DNA of 64,000 nt from Saccharothrix sp. ALI-22-I (GTDB lineage Bacteria > Actinomycetota > Actinomycetes > Mycobacteriales > Pseudonocardiaceae), in assembly GCF_001984175.1 (NCBI RefSeq), contig NZ_MTQP01000042.1, forward strand, positions 34,265 through 98,264. The letters run 5' to 3'. Shown one piece after another: positions 1-7,614 of the stretch; positions within the stretch are counted from its first letter, which is position 1, and each line of letters starts with the position of its first letter. The notes beneath the pieces were generated by a model that saw only the letters and a program-made list of their open reading frames with translations, did not search any database and was not told the origin of the DNA. Made by a program: the position numbers and the translations under genes.

Positions 1-640
1 ACCCCGCTGCTCTGCCAGCGGCGATGACTTTTCGAGCGGCGCAGTCATCGAGGGTTGACCCACCCCTGGGTCAGGCATTCGAGCCGGCCGGGGTGGTGTG
101 GGCCGGCCAGGTCGCTCGGCAGCCGGGGAGGCAGTGGTCGCGATGCGCCGGAACTCGCTTGGGTTGACGCCTCGGACCCGTTTGAACGCTGCGCTGAACC
201 CGAATGGGTTGGAGTAACCCACGGTGCGGGCAATGTCCGCGATGGTTGCGGCCTCCTGCTCGACCAGCAGGTCTGCCGCGAGCGTCATCCGCCAGCGGGT
301 GAGGTAGGTCAGCGGCGGTTCGCCGACCAGGTCGGCGAACCGCTTGGCCAGCGCCGAACGCGACACCCCCGGTGCGGTCCGCCAGCACCGCGACCGTCCA
401 TGGTGCCGCCGGTTCGGCGTGCAGCAGGCGCAGCGCGTCGCCGACCACCGGGTCCTGCTGGGCGGCCCACCAGGCCGGGGGCTCGCCGCCGGGTCGGTCG
501 AACCACTCGCGCAGCGTGCAGACCAGCATCCAGTCCAGCAGCCGGTCGAGCACTACCTGCTGGCCCGGCGTGTCGACAGCGACCTCGGCGGGATCCTGGC
601 CGCGGACCAGGTTCGTCTCGTCATCCACCCGGAGACCGTG
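1..640 (-). pseudogene. AraC-family regulator, truncated and frameshifted
   Basis: Reading on the minus strand, about 45 residues resemble the end of the AraC-type sensor domain (around WMLVCTLREWFDRP), followed by a linker and a double helix-turn-helix domain. The HTH part (SRSALAKRFADLVGEP ... GYSNPFGFSAAFKRVRG) is only readable after a one-base frame change in a run of five C at 366-370. With four C the two halves would join in frame. The roughly 100-residue sensor half expected upstream is missing: sequence above about 640 no longer looks like it. The C-terminal reading frame is still open at base 1, so the gene runs off the window. N-terminal loss plus a frameshift indicates a pseudogene, although a homopolymer sequencing error could account for the frameshift alone. 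Confidence 0.7.
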
Positions 641-717
641 AGTCGCTACATGTACTGACCTTCGCGACAACCTATTCAAGTGCGCCGCCCGCCCCGGGGA
701 ATTACAGAGCTGGTTGA

Positions 718-1374
718 TCATTGGTCATAGCGTGCCGGAGGGGCGATGACGATCTCGGTACCGGGGTCGTGGTGGAGTTCGGTCGTGCCGGCCACGACGA
801 TCGTCGCCTTCTGCCACGGCTGTTCGCGGAGCGTGAGCGGCAGTTCCTCGGCCAGCCACTCGGCGATGTGCCGTTGCTGGGCGACGGAGTCACCGTCGCG
901 TGCCACCAGCCGGCGTTCCTGCTCGTCCAGGTCGCCCTGCACCCAGATCGAGGCGTCGATCCACGGGGCGAACTCCTCGCGGATGATCCCGGTGCCCTCG
1001 ACCCACACGACGTCCGCCCCGGCCGGGACGCGGATCGCGCCGGGTCGGTGGTGCTCGATCCAGGCCGACGGTCGGAACTCCACCGCCTCACCCCGGTGCA
1101 GGGGCCGCAGCACGTTCTCGACCATCAGGTCTCCCCAGTCGAAGAACGCGTGGTTCCAGGCGACGTCGTCGGTGTGCACGACCCCGGACGCGGGGACGAT
1201 CGTTCGCAACCGTTCGACAAGGGTGGACTTCCCGGCGCCGCCGCGCCCGTCGATCGCGATGAGAAGAGGACGTCCGGTGACGCCGGGTGCTGCCTCGCGC
1301 AGTCGCCGCACGACATCGGACAGCTTCTCGACCCGCCAACCCGTGGCCTGGACCTCACCCGGGTGCAGACGCAT
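718..1374 (-). CDS. Uridine-kinase-like P-loop NTPase
   Basis: This 218-residue protein has a Walker A motif (AIDGRGGAGKSTLVERL, near residue 35) and a downstream VWVEGTGIIREEF segment, as in the uridine kinase/phosphoribulokinase-like family. Such proteins transfer the gamma phosphate of ATP to a nucleoside or another small molecule. Many actinomycete members are annotated only as uridine kinase-like, so the substrate here is not established. The ATG at 1374 was chosen because GAGGAGG lies just upstream. A longer in-frame reading to 1425 lacks this signal. It stands alone between a broken AraC gene and insertion-element debris, and no operon partner is visible. Confidence 0.75.
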   Translation of the reverse strand: MRLHPGEVQATGWRVEKLSDVVRRLREAAPGVTGRPLLIAIDGRGGAGKSTLVERLRTIVPASGVVHTDDVAWNHAFFDWGDLMVENVLRPLHRGEAVEFRPSAWIEHHRPGAIRVPAGADVVWVEGTGIIREEFAPWIDASIWVQGDLDEQERRLVARDGDSVAQQRHIAEWLAEELPLTLREQPWQKATIVVAGTTELHHDPGTEIVIAPPARYDQ

Positions 1375-1456
1375 CCACGACCTCCTCGGTTGCACGATCA
1401 GCCAACTCGGGAACAGACCCACCACCCTGACGGCCCTACCGCCCGCCCAGCAACAC

Positions 1457-1534
1457 CGGCTCTACGCGTTGGCCTTCCTCGAACACGGGACCCGACACCT
1501 GCACATTGCCGGCATCACCGCCCATCCGACCCAG
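1457..1534 (+). mobile_element. Remnant of an integrase-core transposase
   Basis: A 26-residue stretch (RLYALAFLEHGTRHLHIAGI..) matches the central part of the DDE integrase-core transposases common in actinomycetes. Neither the upstream nor the downstream part of the gene is present. A second copy of the same protein segment lies at 28142-28340, and fragments of what appears to be the N-terminus of the same family lie at 41844 and 55019. It marks an old insertion left of the biosynthetic cluster. Confidence 0.6.
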
Positions 1535-1776
1535 ACCTCGACACCCTCAGACTGCTGCGCACCCGGATGATGGGCGGACTCCTCAACGAATACAGACACG
1601 CCGCATTGAGCTGGGCCTTTTTCCCTGCTCGCCGGGTTCGGCGTCGCGTCGATCGTGTTGTACCAGCGGCTGGGCAGCCCGTCGGTGTCCCAGGCGTAGA
1701 AGTTCAGCAGTCGCCGCATGCCTTCCGGGCCGGCGTCACAACCTGTCGTTTCGTACTAAGTCACCGGTACCGGGCC
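1535..1776. other. Intergenic DNA with an unrecognised coding-like fragment
   Basis: On the minus strand between about 1743 and 1620 there is a protein-like stretch beginning CDAGPEGMRRLLNFYAW, rich in Trp, Tyr and Asn, without a convincing start or a continuing domain. I do not recognise the family. It may be the stump of a gene cut by the insertion whose debris lies next to it. No terminator hairpin was found for the cluster that ends at 1777. Confidence 0.3.
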
Positions 1777-2901
1777 TTAACCAGCATTCTTCATCCGGTA
1801 GGTCTCGAACCGCTCCCCGATCTCGACCGCGCGGCCTTCCGCTTCGGCCAACGGCATCGACCGGCACTCATAGCCCAGTTCCGCCGTCAGCACGGCCATC
1901 GCGGACGGCTCGAAGTGGACCGTGCCGTCGGGTTGGATGGATGTGATGCCGTCCTGCACCTGTCCGCTGAGATTGATCGCCGCAGCGTCGTCCGGGGAGA
2001 TGCTCTCCGGCAGTGCGGTACGGATGCGGCCGTCCACGATGGCGACGGGGTAGCCGCCGGCGAGGCCGCCCGGTCCCGGCGCGTGGACCAGCGCGTCCCT
2101 GCCGTCCGCCAGTGGTTCCAGCAGGCTCAGGGCGGACGCGGCGGTCATGGCCTGGCCGGGCATCCCACCGGTCCGGCGGTACTCCAGCGGCAGGCTCTTG
2201 AGCAGCGACGCGACGTCGAGGCGATCGGCGACGTCCGTGCCGTCGTGGGCGACCGTCAGGCCCATCCGGGCGGGGCCGGAATCGCCGGCACGGGACAGCC
2301 GGTGCGAGACGTAGTGGTGCGCCACCAGTCGGACGTCGACCTCGTGCACCGGCACGCCCAGCCGGTCCGCGGCGGCGACGCGGATGCCGGGGACGTTGTT
2401 GGCGACGTTGCCGATCCCGACGTGCGGTGATAAGCCGACCGCGTGCAGGATCGGGTGCACGGCATCCGGGTACGCGGCGTTGACCACGACGGCTCGGCTG
2501 CCGGACAGCCGCACGGCCCGCATCGCCTTGTGCACCGGGACGAGGTGCATCGGCAGCCAGGGGCCGTAGTTGGCCGCGTACAGCCGCTGGAACGCGTCCC
2601 GGGGCAACGTCGTGATCACCCACCACGACTGGAAGCTGGCCGCCAGGAACAGCACGTCCGGGTCGAACGCGGCGATGCACTCGGCGGTGCGCTCGATGTC
2701 GTGCAAGTCCGTGGTGGCGTAGTCGACCGACGCGCCATACCCGCGTTGCAGGCTGCTGAACCGGGTCAGGTTCGCCGCCCGCAGCGTCGCGTCCTCGTCC
2801 CGGCCCACCAACCGGACGTGCCGGTCGGACGGACCGTGCGCCAACTCGTGGAACACCCGGCGGCCGAGGTCCCCGGCGCCCAGCACCATCACCTTGCTCA
2901 T
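1777..2901 (-). CDS. Rossmann-fold NAD(P)-dependent dehydrogenase, last gene of the cluster
   Basis: The 374-residue protein starts with a dinucleotide-binding motif (MSKVMVLGAGDLGRRV), as in saccharopine- and malate-dehydrogenase-like enzymes. It continues with VDYATTDLHD and VNAAYPDAVHPIL segments suggesting a complete Rossmann domain followed by a substrate domain. The ATG at 2901 overlaps the stop of the HAD gene as ATGA; a longer open frame upstream is an artefact of GC bias. As the last of the co-directional cluster genes it probably oxidises or reduces a precursor or late intermediate. The substrate cannot be read from the sequence, and an opine- or imine-type reaction is only one possibility. 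Confidence 0.65.
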   Translation of the reverse strand: MSKVMVLGAGDLGRRVFHELAHGPSDRHVRLVGRDEDATLRAANLTRFSSLQRGYGASVDYATTDLHDIERTAECIAAFDPDVLFLAASFQSWWVITTLPRDAFQRLYAANYGPWLPMHLVPVHKAMRAVRLSGSRAVVVNAAYPDAVHPILHAVGLSPHVGIGNVANNVPGIRVAAADRLGVPVHEVDVRLVAHHYVSHRLSRAGDSGPARMGLTVAHDGTDVADRLDVASLLKSLPLEYRRTGGMPGQAMTAASALSLLEPLADGRDALVHAPGPGGLAGGYPVAIVDGRIRTALPESISPDDAAAINLSGQVQDGITSIQPDGTVHFEPSAMAVLTAELGYECRSMPLAEAEGRAVEIGERFETYRMKNAG

Positions 2902-3539
2902 GACAGATTCCCCCCGTGCACCAGCGCGGGCAGGACGTGCATGGACGAGAACGTCGGCACTCCCTCCCGGTGCGGCGCTTCCACCGGAACGACGTTGAAC
3001 TGCAACACCCGCATACCCGCCGACAGGGCGGCGTCCACTCCGACCAGGCTGTCCTCCACCACCACGCACCGGGCGGCGGCCACGCCCCGGTCCCGCGCCG
3101 CCCACAGGAATAGCTCCGGGTCCGGCTTCCACGCGTTGACCTCGTAGGCGGAGTAGAGCCGGTCACCGAAGAAGTCCAGGATGCCGCAGTCGGCCAGCCG
3201 CTTCTCGATGATCTCGCGCGGGCTGTTGGACGCCACGCACAGCTCCACGCCCACCCGCCGCAAGGCGTCCTCCACCCCCGGCACGGGTTCCAGCGTGGCC
3301 CCGATCAGCTCCTGGCACTTGGCCCGCACGATCTGCACCGCGTCGGACGGCGGCGGGCGGTGTGCCATGTCCGCCAACAGGTCCAGGCACTCCTGAACGC
3401 GTTTGCCGGAGAACAGCGCCGTGGCCTGCTCGTGCGTCAGGTGAACGCCCATCAGCGTGCCGACGTACGCCAGAGCGCCATCCTCCGCGTCCTGGGTGTC
3501 CACCAGCACGCCGTCCAGGTCAAGGATCAGCAGGTCCAC
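2898..3539 (-). CDS. HAD-superfamily phosphatase/phosphomutase-like
   Basis: The protein has the HAD nucleophile motif (LDLDGVLVDT), the Ser/Thr motif region (ELCVASNSPREI) and the motif III/IV pair (WKPDPELF, VVVEDSLVGVDAA), so it looks catalytically complete and closest to beta-phosphoglucomutase-like members (213 residues from the GTG at 3539). A TTG at 3566 preceded by GAGGAGG is an alternative start that would overlap the ATP-grasp gene. Its stop overlaps the dehydrogenase start. Next to an ATP-grasp ligase it could remove a phosphate from an acyl-phosphate- or phospho-derived intermediate, but that is inference. Confidence 0.75.
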   Translation of the reverse strand: MDLLILDLDGVLVDTQDAEDGALAYVGTLMGVHLTHEQATALFSGKRVQECLDLLADMAHRPPPSDAVQIVRAKCQELIGATLEPVPGVEDALRRVGVELCVASNSPREIIEKRLADCGILDFFGDRLYSAYEVNAWKPDPELFLWAARDRGVAAARCVVVEDSLVGVDAALSAGMRVLQFNVVPVEAPHREGVPTFSSMHVLPALVHGGNLS

Positions 3540-3552
3540 TTCGGACGTGCGC

Positions 3553-4752
3553 TCACTCGTAGCCAATCCAGTCCACCTCCTCGATGGCGGCGACCGCCTC
3601 CGCCAGCTGATCGTGACTGTCCACGTGCCCGGTGACGGCCGCCGCGTGGGTTCGGGTGCCCAGTCGCCAGTCGACCGGTGTGCCGGGCGGTGCCAGCACC
3701 ACGACCCGGTTGACGTCACGACTGCGACGCAGCCGGGCCACGCCGTGCAGGGACCGCACCCGCTTGGCCCACAACGGCGGGATGACGAGGTAGTGGAACG
3801 CGATCGGCCCGTCGTAGCGCGGCTCCAGGTCGAAGTCGGCGCCCACGGCCGCACGGACCGCGACCGCGGCCGGGTCCGAGGTGGCCGAGCGCACCGCGAG
3901 GTCGTCCACCCACGCGCCGAGCCGGCCGTTGACCTCGATCACCCGCGGCCCGGACGTCGTGAGCTTGATCTCCACGTCCGCGATGCCGCGCCGGATGCCC
4001 AGCGCGTGCACGGCCCGGCACGCCAGGTCCTCGATGGCGCGGATCTCGTCGGGTGGCACGACGGACCGGCCGCCGTACCCGCCGCGTTCCCGGAACGGCT
4101 CGGCCACCGCGAACTTGCTCGTCACGAACACCGGTCGGACCAGGTCGCCGGTGGCCACGCAGTCCACCGCGATGTAGTCGCCCCACGGCGCGTCGGTCGG
4201 CCGGCCGACCAAGAACTCCTCCAGCAGCACGGAACCCTCGGTCACCAACGCCTCGGTCGCCCACTCCCGGCACTCGGCCGGGGTGTGCACGACGGTGGTG
4301 TTGCGACTCCCGGCCCCGAGCACCGGTTTGATGATCGCGGGCAGACCCACGTGCGCCACCGCCTCGTCGACCTGGTCGACGGAGGTCAGCGTGCGGAACC
4401 GGATGGCTTCCAGGCCCGCCTCGGCGAACCTGGCCCGCTGCCGGTCCTTGCGGGTGATGGCCTCGATGTCGGCGGCCGAGTGGTAGGGCAGGTCCAGTGC
4501 CTGCGCCAACGCGACCGTGGGCACGAGCTGCTGTTCGCTGAACGTGACGATCCCGTCCGGTCGGTGCGCCTTCAGCTCGGTGACCGCGTCGGCGGGCACC
4601 ACCGGGCCGAGCAGTTCCAGCACGGGCCGCATGTCCCGGCCGTGGTCGGAGTCGGCGACGGCGAACACCGGCTCGCAGCCGATCTCCCCGGCGGCCTCGG
4701 CGATCCGGGACGGCGCCAGGCTGCCGGTGTCGTAGACCACGACGAGCTTCAC
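3553..4752 (-). CDS. ATP-grasp carboxylate-amine ligase
   Basis: The 399-residue protein has the ATP-grasp arrangement: an N-terminal Rossmann-like domain (KLVVVYDTGSLAPSRI), the phosphate/ATP-binding segment PAIIKPVLGAGSRNTTVV, an EEFLVG adenine-binding region and the metal-binding EIKLTTSGPRVIEVNGR near the end. Enzymes of this type form amide bonds through an acyl-phosphate, often between amino acids or a carboxylic acid and an amine. The GTG at 4752 overlaps the stop of the adenylating enzyme (GTGA) and has GGAGG upstream. In the cluster it could cap or extend the assembled product, or build a dipeptide-like precursor. The substrate is unknown. Confidence 0.8.
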   Translation of the reverse strand: MKLVVVYDTGSLAPSRIAEAAGEIGCEPVFAVADSDHGRDMRPVLELLGPVVPADAVTELKAHRPDGIVTFSEQQLVPTVALAQALDLPYHSAADIEAITRKDRQRARFAEAGLEAIRFRTLTSVDQVDEAVAHVGLPAIIKPVLGAGSRNTTVVHTPAECREWATEALVTEGSVLLEEFLVGRPTDAPWGDYIAVDCVATGDLVRPVFVTSKFAVAEPFRERGGYGGRSVVPPDEIRAIEDLACRAVHALGIRRGIADVEIKLTTSGPRVIEVNGRLGAWVDDLAVRSATSDPAAVAVRAAVGADFDLEPRYDGPIAFHYLVIPPLWAKRVRSLHGVARLRRSRDVNRVVVLAPPGTPVDWRLGTRTHAAAVTGHVDSHDQLAEAVAAIEEVDWIGYE

Positions 4753-6266
4753 CGCAGCACCTCCGTGAGCTTGGCCCGGTCGGTCTTGCCGTTGTCGTTG
4801 AGCGGCAAGACGTCCAGGTGGCTGACCCGTTCGGGCATCATGTGCAGCGGCACCTGATCGCGCAGCCACCGGTCCAGATCCGGTCCGGGGACGGGTCGGC
4901 CGGTGTACCCGGCCCACAGCCTGGTCTCGCCGGCCACGGTCACCGCGACCACACCGGCGGACACGATGTCCGGGTGCCGGAACAACGCCGCTTCGACCTC
5001 GCCCAGCTCCACCCGGTGACCCATGATCTTGACCTGGTGGTCCATCCGGCCCCGGTGCACCAGGTCCCGGCCCTCGACCCGGACCCGGTCGCCGGTCCGG
5101 TACCAGTGGTCCCGGGTCAACGGCGTGCTGCCGTCGTAGACGGCGGCGGGCGAACCTTCCTCGTAGCGCACGAACCGGCCGACGTTCTCGCGCGGGTCGA
5201 GGTAGCCGTCGAACCGCTGCGGTCCGCGCAGGCACAGTTCACCATCGTCGGCGGGAAGGCCGTCCGCACCGAGGATGACGCCCTCCGTGTTCGGGTACAC
5301 CCGTCCGATGGGGACGGTCGCGCCACCGGCCCAGGCGTCGCGGTCGGCGAACGGGACCCGGTACTCGGTGCAGGTGATCGTGCACTCGGTCGGCCCGTAG
5401 ACGTTGTGGAACGCGCTGTCCGGCGCGACCTCGTGCCACATGTCCGCGTCCTGCACGGTCACCGGTTCCGCGCCGAACACTCCGTGCCGCACGGTGGTCA
5501 CCCGGCCGCGCGGGAGGTTGCCCACCTGCTCGGCCACCCGGATCACCGACGGCACCGAGAACCAGTGCGTGAGCCGGTTGCGGACGATGAAGTCCACCGG
5601 CCGGTACAGGTCTTCCCGGTCCGGCACCACGAGCGTCGCGCCCGCGCCCCAGCTGACGAACATGTCGAACGTGGAGGCGTCGAACGTCAGCCCGAACACC
5701 TGCGACAGCCGGGAACCGGAGTCCACCTCGTAGCGCTCGATGTTGTAGCCGATGTACGGCGCGATGCCGCGTTGCAGGATCGGCACACCTTTGGGTTGCC
5801 CGGTCGAACCGGACGTGAACAGGACGTACGCCTCACGTTCCGGGTCGTCGGGGATGTCGGGGAGCGCACCGTCGCCGACTGCGTCCAGCGGGATCACGGT
5901 GGGCCGGAACCGCTTGGGCAGGGTGGAGAACAGGTCGACCCCGGGTTCCACCAGCGCGACCTTGATCCCGGCACGCTGCGCGATGTCCAGGTTGCGGTCG
6001 CGCGGGTACTGCGGGTTCAGCGGCAGCACACCGGCCCCGACGCGCTGGATCGCCAACCATCCCGCGTACGCCCCGAAGTTCTTGGACGTGACCAGGGCGA
6101 TCCTGGTCGGTGTCCCGCCGGGCAACGCGGTGATCGCGGCGGCCAGCGCGAGCGCGCGTTCCTCCAACTCGGCGTAGGTCTGTTCCTCGTCGCCGATCAC
6201 CAACGCGGTCCGGTCGGGGAACTTCCGTGCCGCCGCGTCGAACCACTGGTACAGGACCTCGCTCAC
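4749..6266 (-). CDS. Stand-alone adenylation (AMP-forming) enzyme
   Basis: This 505-residue protein is a free adenylation domain with no carrier or condensation domain. Its core motifs are intact: A3 LFTSGSTGQPKGV, A5 NVYGPTECTIT, A7 YRTGDRVR, A8 DHQVKIMGHRVELGEVE and A10 NDNGKTDR with the catalytic Lys. The substrate pocket read by alignment to GrsA gives D-A-F-S-V-G-V-I-T-(K). The Asp fits an alpha-amino acid, but I do not recognise the code. It resembles D-alanine-carrier ligases in length. GTG 6266 overlaps the upstream stop. It is a plausible in-trans loader for the C-(dead A)-T protein encoded two genes upstream. Confidence 0.8.
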   Translation of the reverse strand: MSEVLYQWFDAAARKFPDRTALVIGDEEQTYAELEERALALAAAITALPGGTPTRIALVTSKNFGAYAGWLAIQRVGAGVLPLNPQYPRDRNLDIAQRAGIKVALVEPGVDLFSTLPKRFRPTVIPLDAVGDGALPDIPDDPEREAYVLFTSGSTGQPKGVPILQRGIAPYIGYNIERYEVDSGSRLSQVFGLTFDASTFDMFVSWGAGATLVVPDREDLYRPVDFIVRNRLTHWFSVPSVIRVAEQVGNLPRGRVTTVRHGVFGAEPVTVQDADMWHEVAPDSAFHNVYGPTECTITCTEYRVPFADRDAWAGGATVPIGRVYPNTEGVILGADGLPADDGELCLRGPQRFDGYLDPRENVGRFVRYEEGSPAAVYDGSTPLTRDHWYRTGDRVRVEGRDLVHRGRMDHQVKIMGHRVELGEVEAALFRHPDIVSAGVVAVTVAGETRLWAGYTGRPVPGPDLDRWLRDQVPLHMMPERVSHLDVLPLNDNGKTDRAKLTEVLR

Positions 6267-7588
6267 CGCTTCCCTCCCCCGTGCCGGGCGATCCACGTGC
6301 GTTCCAGGTTCGCGACCAGGTCCGGGCTGTGCAGCAGCCGAGCCTGTTCCAGCGCGTACCAGGCCATGTACTCGCGGAACCGCGACTCCGGCTCCTCGTA
6401 GCGGCGCAGCATCCGCCGGTTGGCCAGCACAGCGGGATCGGCCAGCGCGATCGCCGCGGCCGTAGTCCTCTCGGACAACTCGCCGGCGTCCACGACCTCG
6501 TCGCACAGCGACGCGCCCTCGGGCGTCTCCGCGTCCACCCGCCGGTCACGAAAGATCATCTGCCGGGCGAGCCGGGGGCCGGCCGCGCCGGGCAGCCTCA
6601 GGTTGGCCGCGCCCGGGATGATCCCCTCGCGCAACGCGGGCAGCGTGAAGTACGCGCCGCGCTCGGCCACCACGTGGTCGAACACCAGCAGCAGCTGCGC
6701 GCCACCGCCGATCGCGAACGTGTCCACCACCGCGATCCACGGCTTCTCCACCGGCTCCGGCAGCCAGTCGTCCCGGTCGGTGACCAGTCCGCGCAGGATC
6801 TTGTTGATGTAGCCGAGTTCCCGGCTCAGGAAGAAGTCCAGCAACGAGATCTCGCCCTGGTAGAGCCGGGTCAGGTTGATGCCCGCGCCGAACACGCGCC
6901 GCCCGGCGTAACGCGGGTGCGTCATGGCGCCACCGCGCAGCACGCCGACCTCGGTCGCGTCGTCCAGCAGCACCAGGTCGACCGCGACCTCCAGCGCGGC
7001 CACCACGATGTCGTCCTCGGCGTTGAGGAACGGCAGGTTCAGCAACGTCACCTCGGACACGCCGGCCACCCGCCGCACGGTGACCACGCCGAGGTCCACG
7101 AACCCGGTCGCGCGGAACGCGGGCAGCGCCACCATCGCCTGCGGGGTCGGCCTGCGCATCGACTCGACCAGGTGCTCACCCGCTGTCACGTCACGCAGCA
7201 GGCCCCAGAAGAAGATGCCGAGATCGACTTCGCGGCCCTCCTTGTCGGCCTGGGCGAGCACGCGTTCACGTTCCTGCTGCGCCTTGGTCGGCACCAGGCC
7301 GGGCCACAGCTCGGTGGCCTGGTCGACCAGGTCGTGCAGGCGCAGCGGCGCCCGGCCTCCGTCGGTCAGCTCGGCGTGCACCTGCCCCGCGTGCCGCTCG
7401 ATGAACCTCCGGCGCACCAGACGCGCGGCGTTGGTCACGGTGTCCGCCGCGCGCCGCTGGTCCTGGTCACGCTCCGCCTTGGGCGGCAACGCGGCCAGCT
7501 CGTCCTCCACCCAGGACAGGAACGCCGTCATGGCGCCGCTGTCCTCTTCGAAGCCACGACCGAGCGCGGGCGTGTCGTCGATTCCCAC
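6263..7588 (-). CDS. DpgC-like cofactor-independent dioxygenase (crotonase fold)
   Basis: The 441-residue protein closely resembles DpgC, which converts 3,5-dihydroxyphenylacetyl-CoA and O2 into 3,5-dihydroxyphenylglyoxylate without metal or flavin. Visible matches include PAFRATGFVDLGVVTVRR, RYAGRRVFGAGINLT, a crotonase-type IGGGAQLLLVFDHVVAE and GIIPGAANLRLPG. Length and the helical N-terminal domain also fit. The GTG at 7588 was chosen for GGGGGA seven bases upstream. The usual dihydroxyphenylglycine partners (type III PKS DpgA, DpgB, DpgD, transaminase HpgT) are absent from the window, so either the precursor comes from elsewhere or the enzyme oxidises another arylacetyl- or acyl-thioester. 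Confidence 0.8.
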   Translation of the reverse strand: MGIDDTPALGRGFEEDSGAMTAFLSWVEDELAALPPKAERDQDQRRAADTVTNAARLVRRRFIERHAGQVHAELTDGGRAPLRLHDLVDQATELWPGLVPTKAQQERERVLAQADKEGREVDLGIFFWGLLRDVTAGEHLVESMRRPTPQAMVALPAFRATGFVDLGVVTVRRVAGVSEVTLLNLPFLNAEDDIVVAALEVAVDLVLLDDATEVGVLRGGAMTHPRYAGRRVFGAGINLTRLYQGEISLLDFFLSRELGYINKILRGLVTDRDDWLPEPVEKPWIAVVDTFAIGGGAQLLLVFDHVVAERGAYFTLPALREGIIPGAANLRLPGAAGPRLARQMIFRDRRVDAETPEGASLCDEVVDAGELSERTTAAAIALADPAVLANRRMLRRYEEPESRFREYMAWYALEQARLLHSPDLVANLERTWIARHGGGKR

Positions 7589-7614
7589 TGTCGAATCCCC
7601 CAAGTGCTCCCGCG

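Noticed and set aside
721..2430. 569-codon open frame on the plus strand
   Set aside because: It covers the minus-strand P-loop gene and the dehydrogenase in another frame, has no domain and is typical of long spurious frames in GC-rich DNA.
4749..6266. Calling the stand-alone adenylating enzyme an acyl-CoA ligase
   Set aside because: The pocket Asp and NRPS-type motifs favour an amino acid substrate; a DltA-like role cannot be excluded but the cluster context supports carrier loading.
6263..7588. Calling the DpgC-like gene an ordinary enoyl-CoA hydratase
   Set aside because: The length, the helical N-terminal domain and several long conserved segments match DpgC rather than the shorter hydratases.
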